Source: a virus
Virus record (IMG/VR): IMGVR_UViG_3300035660_000002
Span: 62,001-126,000 of that record
DNA length: 64,000 bases
Strand: one strand, 5' to 3'
In this document: piece after piece, positions 13,641-20,060 of the stretch
Position numbering within the stretch: position 1 is the stretch's first letter
Layout of the letters: the number at the start of each line of letters is the position of its first letter
The notes under the pieces: generated by a model
Databases searched by the model: none
Told to the model about the DNA's origin: nothing
What the model saw: only the letters and a program-made list of their open reading frames with translations
Translations under genes and position numbers: made by a program

Positions 13641-14636
13641 TTATCCCTTCTTGGCCTTCTTCTGGAAGAATGGGCAGTTCTGCCATCTCTTCTTGGCGGC
13701 CTCTGTAATCTCCTCACGTTCCTTCGCGCTGCACTCGCTCTTCATGATCCGGACCAGCTCCTCGCGATTCAGGATCCTGAAGTACTTGTAACCCTTCTCC
13801 TTGGCTCTCTCCATCAGGGCTGCCCGGCTGTCGCCCTTGGCCTCTGGCGCTGCCTTGGCTGCCTTTGGCGCCTTCTTGCCTGCCATCTTGTCCTTTATGG
13901 CCTCGTTGTGCGCCTGGGCCTTAGCTACCTTTGGACTGATCGCGCTGTCTCTGGTCTCTGCCAGTTCCGGCTTGCCGTCTTTCTCTATGATCCTGTACAA
14001 CCGGCCACTGTGATAGTTTTTGTACCAAAAACCACCTGCCTTGGCGATGCCCATCTTCTTGACCTGGGGATCCCCGGTCACCTCTACGATCGGATCGACC
14101 TTTACCTCTTCCTGCTTCTCCGGCACTGCTGCCTCTGCCGGTACTGCCGTCACTGCACCTTTCTTTGCCACTTTGACACCTCCTGTTTTTATTGCCTTGT
14201 ACACTGTGCCATAAGATTCCTCTCTTACTTTGACCCAGTGTACTTTTGTCTTTCGACCCTTGATCCTATCGTACGCCTTTACAGGGTCTTTGTAATGGCG
14301 GCATAGGTATGCCCACTGTGATACTCTTTCCTCATCCTTTCTTATGGTTGAGTGGTCTCTTAACCACATGTAGAACTTCCTGCCGTGACCGTCCTTAGTG
14401 ATGACATGGCTCATCTCATGCCACATTAGTAAGGAAGCTCTGCCCTGTTTGTCATACAGCCTCTTGGCTGATCGGACGCAGATCCATCCCATGTGCTTAT
14501 CCTGCCTGAAGCAGTGTGCGTGCGCCTTCCTGCGGAAGCTTGAGCCTTCGCCGCGCTCTACGCAGCCGCCTACGAATGTGCCTTTGTATCCTTGCGCTTT
14601 GTACTGCTCGAACTCGGGGAAGTTTACGATCGGCAT
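13641..14636 (-). CDS. SprT-like putative zinc metallopeptidase
   Basis: 331 residues from ATG 14636 behind AAAGGAAGGCAGGATA; an upstream open stretch in frame overlaps the preceding gene and is not used. Residues about 60-100 contain SLLMWHEMSHVIT followed by DGHGRKFYMWLRDHS. The HExxH motif with a following G-H-G-x-x-F pattern is the metal site of SprT/SprT-like peptidases. A middle Lys/Ala/Pro-rich linker, a GGFWYKNYHSGRLYRIIEKD strand block and a basic C-terminal tail of about 100 residues follow, perhaps DNA-binding. SprT-like enzymes cut DNA-bound or crosslinked proteins. Enzyme activity is inferred from the motif only. Confidence 0.7.
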   Translation of the reverse strand: MPIVNFPEFEQYKAQGYKGTFVGGCVERGEGSSFRRKAHAHCFRQDKHMGWICVRSAKRLYDKQGRASLLMWHEMSHVITKDGHGRKFYMWLRDHSTIRKDEERVSQWAYLCRHYKDPVKAYDRIKGRKTKVHWVKVREESYGTVYKAIKTGGVKVAKKGAVTAVPAEAAVPEKQEEVKVDPIVEVTGDPQVKKMGIAKAGGFWYKNYHSGRLYRIIEKDGKPELAETRDSAISPKVAKAQAHNEAIKDKMAGKKAPKAAKAAPEAKGDSRAALMERAKEKGYKYFRILNREELVRIMKSECSAKEREEITEAAKKRWQNCPFFQKKAKKG

Positions 14637-15037
14637 TATCCTGCCTTCCTTTCCTGCACCTTGTAGCTTCTCTTCTCTACGATCGTGCCAGGTGCGAACT
14701 TGCTCGCTGCCTCGAGCAGATACTTGACATCCTCTAATATATGATCCTCTGCGGCTTTTCTGCTCATCATCTTGTACCATCCTGCTTCCGTAAACGACTG
14801 CCGGACTACCTCTATATAGTCCTCTATCTTGATTTCCCTGTCCTCGACCTTCATGGTCGTGGTGCCTCTCTGTGTCTTGCACCCTGTCAGTGACCTCAGG
14901 CAACCGCACGGGCCGTCTATGTCACCACGATCACGATCGCATTCAAACGGAACCCTTACGATCTCGCCTTCCTCTGTCCAGAAGAAGTCACTTTCGCGCT
15001 GCTTCTGTGTTTCCTTTGTTGCTACCAGTATTTTCAT
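14636..15037 (-). CDS. DUF7715-like protein
   Basis: 133 residues behind GGAGGACGT. The first 62 residues, MKILVATKETQKQRESDFFW then EGEIVRVPFECDRDRG and GPCGCLRSLTGCKTQRGTTT, match a small domain common in actinobacterial and phage proteins that I recall as DUF7715 (the number is from memory). Its conserved Cys residues may bind a metal. The C-terminal half is helical (IEVVRQSFTEAGWYKMM). Its stop region overlaps the start of the SprT-like gene, so the two are probably coupled. Function unknown. Confidence 0.7.
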   Translation of the reverse strand: MKILVATKETQKQRESDFFWTEEGEIVRVPFECDRDRGDIDGPCGCLRSLTGCKTQRGTTTMKVEDREIKIEDYIEVVRQSFTEAGWYKMMSRKAAEDHILEDVKYLLEAASKFAPGTIVEKRSYKVQERKAG

Positions 15038-15064
15038 ACGTCCTCCTTACCTTATTATACGATG

Positions 15065-15163
15065 CTACCTGTCCTGCAGTTCCTGTGCTTCCTTCTTGCT
15101 GTCCATTCCCGGATCGGTTTCATACGACCCCGGGAACAACCATCCTAAATTCTCCTCTCCCAT
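15065..15163 (-). CDS. small acidic peptide, 32 aa
   Basis: ATG 15163 lies behind GAAAGGGGGTGACAAGA and about 50 bases after a good promoter (15212-15240). The frame also opens upstream to an ATG at 15262 (65 residues), but that start lies before the promoter and has no site. The 32-residue product contains GWLFPGSYETDPGMDSKKEA and is acidic and probably unstructured. It is the first gene of the transcription unit that continues into the accessory block. Existence is likely, function unknown. Confidence 0.5.
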   Translation of the reverse strand: MGEENLGWLFPGSYETDPGMDSKKEAQELQDR

Positions 15164-15211
15164 TCTTGTCACCCCCTTTCCGTTTGTTATCTTGCTTGTC
15201 ATCTTGATACA

Positions 15212-15240
15212 AGTATGCCCGACAACTTTTTGAATGGCAA
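15212..15240 (-). promoter_or_regulatory. sigma70-type promoter for accessory block
   Basis: On the minus strand TTGCCA (15235-15240, five of six matches to the -35 consensus) and CATACT (15212-15217, four of six) are 17 bases apart. It follows the terminator at 15374-15407 and would start a new transcript for the genes below 15163. The stretch 15241-15373 between them shows nothing else I can assign. Confidence 0.55.
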
Positions 15241-15373
15241 GGACAATCGCAACTTTCTTCATTCTTGCAAGTGCTTGATAAGACTGCTACTTAGGGCTTT
15301 ATTTCGATTTCAGGAATTTCACGGCAGGCGCTGTATGCTAAATGCAGCTCATTTGCGGTGTGTTTTTACGCAT

Positions 15374-15407
15374 AAAAAATGGGCGCAGTCTTGTCGACTA
15401 CGCCCAT
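15374..15407 (-). terminator. intrinsic terminator ending the lysis/late unit
   Basis: ATGGGCG/CGCCCAT (15379-15385 with 15401-15407) continues as AGTC/GACT (15387-15390 with 15396-15399) around a five-base loop. On the minus strand it runs straight into six U residues (15374-15379). This is a textbook rho-independent terminator, downstream of the spanin-like gene and the structured element 15417-15485. It divides late-type genes from the accessory block. Confidence 0.88.
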
Positions 15408-15416
15408 GTTATTTTC

Positions 15417-15485
15417 GGGCAGGCGCAAGTGCGGTCGTTCTGCAGAACTCCGCGCTTGTGCTTTTTTGGGAGGTGCCGCCTGCCC
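15417..15485 (-). ncRNA. highly structured 69-nt RNA element next to terminator
   Basis: An outer stem GGGCAGGC/GCCTGCCC (15417-15424 with 15478-15485) encloses a 12-bp stem with G-U pairs (15423-15434 with 15450-15461) that is capped by the palindrome TTCTGCAGAA (15438-15447). On the minus strand the unpaired strand between the two 5' arms reads CACCUCCC, complementary to Shine-Dalgarno sequences. It starts on the last base of the spanin-like stop codon and is followed 10 bases later by the terminator, so a stable 3' fragment of about 110 nt could accumulate. On the plus strand the inner stem is followed by six T, so it might also stop antisense transcription. Its identity as a small RNA is inference. 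Confidence 0.45.
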
Positions 15486-15895
15486 TATTTCTTTGTCTCT
15501 ATGGTTGCTGTCACCTTACTTGGGAACCAGGACTTTGCCTTGAAGAATATTCCAAGCCCTGCGGCGATGATTCCCAGCACTGATCCTACAACAGCCACCG
15601 CCGTCTTTTTATCGGCATTGGCTTTCACCTTATCAAGCAGAGCGTTGTTCAACTTCTCCTCCTGCCTCACCAGTACAGTAGGAGATGTGAGCTTCATATC
15701 GTAGGGGAATGTCATCGTCATCTCTTCTTTGTCGAGCATGACTTTTATCTCTTGCCCGGCCGGTACTGTGAATATGCGCTCCTCCGGTAAAAGCACGACC
15801 TTTGTCGGCCGCACTACCCATGACGCGCAGCCGCACAGCATAAAGCATAATGCTAATGTAAAGTATAGTTTACATATTTTGCTAGAGGTCTGCAT
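15485..15895 (-). CDS. lipoprotein with C-terminal membrane span (u-spanin-like)
   Basis: 136 residues. A signal sequence ends in the lipobox LCGC (lipidated Cys23). A periplasm-type middle follows (VRPTKVVLLPEERIFTVPAG and beta-rich stretches), then a strongly hydrophobic segment near residues 98-120 (VAVVGSVLGIIAAGLGIFF) and a short basic tail. An outer-membrane lipid anchor at one end and an inner-membrane anchor at the other is the layout of unimolecular spanins such as T1 gp11, which join the two membranes in the last step of Gram-negative lysis. Length agrees with known u-spanins. The neighbours are holin-size membrane genes. The start follows GAAGGTGA. Confidence 0.65.
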   Translation of the reverse strand: MQTSSKICKLYFTLALCFMLCGCASWVVRPTKVVLLPEERIFTVPAGQEIKVMLDKEEMTMTFPYDMKLTSPTVLVRQEEKLNNALLDKVKANADKKTAVAVVGSVLGIIAAGLGIFFKAKSWFPSKVTATIETKK

Positions 15896-16100
15896 CGGTA
15901 AAATTCACCTTCTTTCTCAGTTCGTCCATTTTCTTTCGTATCTCTGCAGCCTTTGTATCCTCCCCTTTTGTAAGAGCATCCTGGTAGGCCACATTCAAAG
16001 CCCTCAATTTATCCACCAGCGCTGCCTTCTTAGAGGGCCACAGTGTATCTATGATACGAGCGATCACTCCTATCGCTGTGCTTATGCCGGGTATTGCCAT
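15882..16100 (-). CDS. small amphipathic protein of the lysis block
   Basis: 72 residues behind GGGAGGTAATT. The first 20 residues are hydrophobic (IPGISTAIGVIARIIDTLWP), followed by SKKAALVDKLRALNVAYQDA and a charged helix ending KKVNFTDADL. Small proteins of this build sit in lysis regions of several phages, but their role is not settled; antiholin or scaffold are both possible. Overlap with the spanin-like gene suggests coupled translation. Confidence 0.6.
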   Translation of the reverse strand: MAIPGISTAIGVIARIIDTLWPSKKAALVDKLRALNVAYQDALTKGEDTKAAEIRKKMDELRKKVNFTDADL

Positions 16101-16112
16101 AATTACCTCCCG

Positions 16113-16289
16113 CTATGTTGTGCTCTTCGTCCCTGTAAATCCCGTTAGAATTCCGCACAGCGCCGTCATGCCTGCCGAGAATGATGCGAACACAAGCGAG
16201 TATGCTGGCCACAGGCTGCCACAATAAGACAGTCCCCAGACTGCCGCACCGCTAATGCATACCACCATTATCTTCTGCCCAGTCTTCAC
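16113..16289 (-). CDS. small two-span membrane protein, holin candidate
   Basis: 58 residues from a GTG start six bases behind AAAGGAGG. Two hydrophobic stretches, IMVVCISGAAVWGLSY and SLVFASFSAGMTALCGILTG, are separated by a short Trp/Pro turn. The short length, two predicted spans and polar C-terminus fit a class II-type holin. Position between the spanin-like gene and another membrane gene supports a lysis role. Which of the membrane proteins here is the holin cannot be told from sequence. Confidence 0.6.
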   Translation of the reverse strand: MKTGQKIMVVCISGAAVWGLSYCGSLWPAYSLVFASFSAGMTALCGILTGFTGTKSTT

Positions 16290-16319
16290 ACTGCACCTCC
16301 TTTTAGTTAAATGCCTTTT

Positions 16320-16616
16320 TTACTTTGTGGGTGTTACGTTATCTGCTGATCGCTGTTTGACTAAGTAATAGAAGTTGAATACCAAGCTTATGATCAGCAT
16401 CGAATCTTTAGGATCAAGCGTCGTTAACGCCAGTTTGACGAACAGCACAACTATCATTGCCGTTCCTATGGATCTGACGCTTCCGACCCATTCCGCTTTT
16501 GACTTGTATCCTATATGAAACATGTATACAAGAATGAACCAGAGGATATTTTGATTTATGAACCCGAAAAAGCTACTCCAAAAATCTGCAGGTACTTGTG
16601 TCGGATTTATGATCAT
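16320..16616 (-). CDS. membrane protein, holin candidate
   Basis: 98 residues behind AAGGAGGACGT. Hydrophobic segments near residues 15-35 (FFGFINQNILWFILVYMFHI), 47-65 (SIGTAMIVVLFVKLALTTL) and 72-87 (MLIISLVFNFYYLV) give three spans, followed by a polar tail (KQRSADNVTPTK). Three spans and a charged C-terminus match class I holins. It lies just upstream in transcription of the two-span candidate, so the pair could be holin and antiholin. Confidence 0.6.
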   Translation of the reverse strand: MIINPTQVPADFWSSFFGFINQNILWFILVYMFHIGYKSKAEWVGSVRSIGTAMIVVLFVKLALTTLDPKDSMLIISLVFNFYYLVKQRSADNVTPTK

Positions 16617-16625
16617 ACGTCCTCC

Positions 16626-16964
16626 TTATTTTCCACGGATAGTCAGGTACCACTTATAATTATGCAGCACCAGCCCATATGCCAATTCAGAAGAACGAAG
16701 CAGCACTTCTGTATGAGGCTTGCTTGTGCCTATGACGTCCCATATTATTTTTGCACACAGCTCATGGCCCTCTTCTCCTGTATAGGACATCATCGCCACG
16801 GCCTCGCGCCATCCGTTCAGAAAGTAATCCGGCGCATGGTATATGTTGCCTGCCCGGGCCATGGCCCACGAGTGCTGGTTGCAATAATAGGACACCAGCC
16901 CATTCCAAAATGGCGGGTGTTGTATGCCATGATGTCGCCTAAAATCCTCGATTACGCGTATCAT
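16626..16964 (-). CDS. CAP/SCP-domain (PR1-like) protein
   Basis: 112 residues without a signal peptide. The whole chain follows the CAP superfamily pattern: an early helix with HSWAMARAGNIYH (His43), W-R-E-A-V-A (Glu54), then IIWDVIGTSKPHTEVLLRSS (the W..S..H...LL motif), and a final strand pair GLVLHNYKWYLTIRG. CAP proteins of bacteria (YkwD-like) are usually exported and poorly understood. Here the gene overlaps a membrane protein gene by four bases inside the lysis block, and absence of a signal suggests release through the holin. Confidence 0.75.
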   Translation of the reverse strand: MIRVIEDFRRHHGIQHPPFWNGLVSYYCNQHSWAMARAGNIYHAPDYFLNGWREAVAMMSYTGEEGHELCAKIIWDVIGTSKPHTEVLLRSSELAYGLVLHNYKWYLTIRGK

Positions 16965-17449
16965 CTAACGAATCCCCAGAACGGAACATAGATACACAAA
17001 ACTTGACATATGATAAATTGCTCAAGAGGAGCGTTGCTGAATGGGTTTAGCACTCCAAGTGCCACGCTCGTAAGCCCTGTTATGACCGCCAGCGTCATCA
17101 CAACCCATCCGGAGACGCTGAATCCTACAGCCCATAATCCTAGAGCACAGCATGACAGTACTCCCAACGCAAAAACTGTTCTTTTAACTACCTTCTCCAT
17201 TACGCTGCTGCCGCCATACGGCAGGCTGAATCCTACAATGAGCGCTGGCCAGAAACACAGGTACTGCACACACCAGCTATTCAGGTAAAAAGCAATCATA
17301 TTAGCCGCAACAGCCAATATGAATGATGCAATAAACCTTCTCCAGAACTTGCCGAATCCTGCTGTGCCTCCCCACATATAAAGTACGGCCGCAATAAAGC
17401 TCGCTCCACCTCCTATAGCTACTATTCCCCAGTTCTCAGTTCCCCACAT
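16961..17449 (-). CDS. polytopic membrane protein, 162 aa
   Basis: Starts behind GGGAGGATTT. About four membrane spans can be seen: residues 8-26, 40-56 (FIASFILAVAANMIAFYL), 64-75 and 92-133 (two spans around LSCCALGLWAVGFSVSGWVV). Low charge throughout. No family is recognised. Its stop overlaps the CAP gene start. A transport or lysis-timing role is possible, but nothing in the sequence shows it. Confidence 0.6.
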   Translation of the reverse strand: MWGTENWGIVAIGGGASFIAAVLYMWGGTAGFGKFWRRFIASFILAVAANMIAFYLNSWCVQYLCFWPALIVGFSLPYGGSSVMEKVVKRTVFALGVLSCCALGLWAVGFSVSGWVVMTLAVITGLTSVALGVLNPFSNAPLEQFIICQVLCIYVPFWGFVR

Positions 17450-17458
17450 AAATCCTCC

Positions 17459-17869
17459 CTATCTGGACGGTGCCATACGTGTCACAGAGGCCGTCCCGGC
17501 TTTAATTGTGTTGATTCTGCTCTTACTTGCTGTGATCTGCACGTTCAATGCCGCTATCTGATTATCTGCAAAAGCTTTCTTGTCCTTAAGAATTCCGGCC
17601 TTACGATCCTGCAGAGCTTTGATCTGCTGCTCAAGCCACGCAGTCTGTTTGTCTATGGCATCTATTTGCGTGTTGGCAAAAGCGTCTTTATCTTTCTGTA
17701 TCACAGTGACGCGACTCTCCTGGGCACTACTCGTGCTTTCGAGGTAGTGAAGCTTGTCCGCATCCGTCTTTCCAGGGATCAGCCAGTTTCTCAAACTTGC
17801 CTCATCTGCATATGCCAACGATGCAACCAGAACAGCAATGCATACGCCAAAAAATATTATTTTTTTCAT
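17459..17869 (-). CDS. exported coiled-coil protein
   Basis: 136 residues from ATG 17869 behind AAAAGGAGAAACAGT; an upstream in-frame ATG is not used. A clear signal peptide (KKIIFFGVCIAVLVASLAYA, cleavage after AYA) is followed by an almost continuous coiled coil in which a D-K-x-A-F-A-(D/N)-x-Q-I unit occurs twice (KDAFANTQIDAID and KKAFADNQIAALN). It is therefore periplasmic or surface-exposed. It ends the group of exported fibre-like genes and may associate with them; function unknown. Confidence 0.65.
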   Translation of the reverse strand: MKKIIFFGVCIAVLVASLAYADEASLRNWLIPGKTDADKLHYLESTSSAQESRVTVIQKDKDAFANTQIDAIDKQTAWLEQQIKALQDRKAGILKDKKAFADNQIAALNVQITASKSRINTIKAGTASVTRMAPSR

Positions 17870-17885
17870 ACTGTTTCTCCTTTTG

Positions 17886-20060
17886 TTAGTCGTTTGCAAG
17901 GAACAGTGAAGCCCCAGGTCCAGAACTCAGAAACTGCCACCCACTATTATTTGATACGTTCGTACAGTTATCCTTCGCATCCCATACTGCTCCTCCCGTC
18001 GCGTTGCTGTCTCTAATATTACAATAATGGACTGTAACAGTTCCGCTTGTCTTAGAAAGTGTTGCCTGTGAGCCCGCTGTAGTTGAATTCATTGTTATTT
18101 TGTTAACTGCAGTCCCCGTAGCGGTGAATGCGGTGGTGATCGTCTGGGTTGCCCCCGAGGTAAAGTTAACTGTCTTAGGTGCATTGATAGTAAATGCCGC
18201 AAACGTATTAGCGCCTGTTGCCGCAGATGTAGATGTAAAAGAAACCGCCCCCGTTCCACCACCAGTGATATTCAATGTGCCATAAGCCTTAGCACCACCC
18301 CTGAATGTCTTCGCAGTAGTGGTCGCATTAGTAATGTTAATTGTTGAACTCGCTCCAGAGAATGTCGGAGTATTTCCAACGTAGTCCAAGTCCCAAACTA
18401 TGCCGGTCCCGTTCAATGTCCATGTCCCCGCACCTAACGTAATCGAGCATGTTGATGCTGTATTGTACCGAAAGTATGCAGTAGTGACATTCTTACCGTT
18501 AGCGTTAAGATTCCCCGCTGCAATACTTATCCCGGTGCTAGTCAAGTTATCCCCAAGAGTCAATATTCCCACCGGATTCGTGATGATGATCGTTCCGACA
18601 GCCTTGCCGTTCGTAGTAAACGTGGCGTTGGCCATGGGGCAAAAATACAGACTAAACCCCGCCGGGGTGAATGTCATAGATCCGGATAATGTCAAACTCC
18701 CGTAGATAAATGGTGTTGTGGTGAATGTCCATGTGGGTGTATTAGTTACAGCCGCCCAGCTTATGACCTTTCCTATATTCCTATAGTCTATCGTCACGAC
18801 CTGCCCTACTGCTGTAAAAGAGTTTCCGTCAAATGTCACAGTATCCTGTGGTAATGGCATGCGTCCCGAAGCAGGCACCCCACCAGATCCGATCGCCCAA
18901 TGATTCACGTCCGACCAACTGCCTGTTCCCTGATTGCCTCCGATTCCTGAGGGCACCCAGTATTGTATGGCTGTTGGTGTAAAGGTGAACCCGGTATTGT
19001 TACCCATATCACCACTACCACCTGGTATCGCAGACAAATCTCTCGAGGCCGTGCCTGCTCCTGCGATACTTCGGAAATCTGCATAAGACACAACCCATGT
19101 TCCATTACACGTGATTGTTGTCTTTGAAGCCTCATTGGCAAATGAACACCAGACTTTAGCTCTTTGCGTTGTAGAAATGCCCGCAATGGTAAAATTGTTA
19201 GATACCGCCATCGCCGATGTCTGAAAGCCTAGTAGATCGTTGGCACTCGTTATATTAAATGTCAGGTTCGTAATTGTAATTCCCGTACCGCCGCCTAATG
19301 TAATTGCACCACTATTCCCAGCGAGAGTCAGGTTTCCATATGTGAGTACTGTGCTACCTAAATACATTACTGTTGCAGTCGAACTTCCAGATGCTAATAT
19401 CGTTGATGATGCCGCATTCAGCGTGAGTCCGGTCGTATTCGTACAATCCCAGACTGTCACTGCAGTTCCTCTGAGCGTGATCGTCGATGTCCCAAGATTA
19501 AAAATCCGCGTATTACCGTAATTAGAATTAAAGGTTAAAACTGAAACGTTATGATTGTTCGTAGTGAATATTCCCTGAGATATCAACAGCCTGCCAATGA
19601 CATATAAATCATCCTGTAGAGCGACAGTTGCTCCTGCAGATGAAGTAATTTGCACCTGCTGTATCTGCTTTCCTCCGGTTGTCAGATTAACGGTAGCCGT
19701 TCCTGCAGGACCAAGATATAGCAAACCCGTCCAATTATTAGTGCCAGCGAATTTAACCGCAACCGTGGTGCCGGTTGGCGGCTGCACTAATATCCGACCA
19801 GTGCCCGATAACGTTCCTGTATACCCGGTTAAGTCGAATGACTTTAATGACGCTGTCGATGCAGGGTCTACAACGACGCTCCCCGATGTCGCTGTAGCCA
19901 CCACATCGTCTCCTGCTATAGGGACCACACCACCAGCCCATGTTGTAGTAGCACTCCAGTTACCCCCAGCATCAGAGATTGTGCGTGTTAAAGCATAGCC
20001 ATTGGAGGTCATTAACAGAATAGCAAATCCGATAAGCAGTATCCTTAGTTTAGTACGCAA
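17886..20060 (-). CDS. large exported beta-helix/adhesin-like protein
   Basis: 724 residues if started at TTG 20060, seven bases behind GGAGGG, inside the end of the upstream 1886-residue gene; ATG 20075 is the alternative but has no site. An N-terminal signal peptide (RTKLRILLIGFAILLMTSNG) leads into a Gly/Thr/Asn/Ser-rich beta-repeat protein. The first domain, GGNWSATTTWAGGVVP...DDVV, is typical of bacterial surface adhesins and phage fibres (G-x-W-s...TW.GG.vP..gDdV). The same motif recurs mid-protein (GSWSDVNHWAIGSGG). Probably a fibre or exported adhesin. The export signal is unusual for a virion protein. Confidence 0.7.
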   Translation of the reverse strand: MRTKLRILLIGFAILLMTSNGYALTRTISDAGGNWSATTTWAGGVVPIAGDDVVATATSGSVVVDPASTASLKSFDLTGYTGTLSGTGRILVQPPTGTTVAVKFAGTNNWTGLLYLGPAGTATVNLTTGGKQIQQVQITSSAGATVALQDDLYVIGRLLISQGIFTTNNHNVSVLTFNSNYGNTRIFNLGTSTITLRGTAVTVWDCTNTTGLTLNAASSTILASGSSTATVMYLGSTVLTYGNLTLAGNSGAITLGGGTGITITNLTFNITSANDLLGFQTSAMAVSNNFTIAGISTTQRAKVWCSFANEASKTTITCNGTWVVSYADFRSIAGAGTASRDLSAIPGGSGDMGNNTGFTFTPTAIQYWVPSGIGGNQGTGSWSDVNHWAIGSGGVPASGRMPLPQDTVTFDGNSFTAVGQVVTIDYRNIGKVISWAAVTNTPTWTFTTTPFIYGSLTLSGSMTFTPAGFSLYFCPMANATFTTNGKAVGTIIITNPVGILTLGDNLTSTGISIAAGNLNANGKNVTTAYFRYNTASTCSITLGAGTWTLNGTGIVWDLDYVGNTPTFSGASSTINITNATTTAKTFRGGAKAYGTLNITGGGTGAVSFTSTSAATGANTFAAFTINAPKTVNFTSGATQTITTAFTATGTAVNKITMNSTTAGSQATLSKTSGTVTVHYCNIRDSNATGGAVWDAKDNCTNVSNNSGWQFLSSGPGASLFLAND

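Noticed and set aside
15423-15467. Plus-strand intrinsic terminator as evidence for a plus-strand operon
   Set aside because: The stem is followed by six T on the plus strand, but no credible plus-strand gene leads into it; it is better explained as part of the minus-strand RNA structure.
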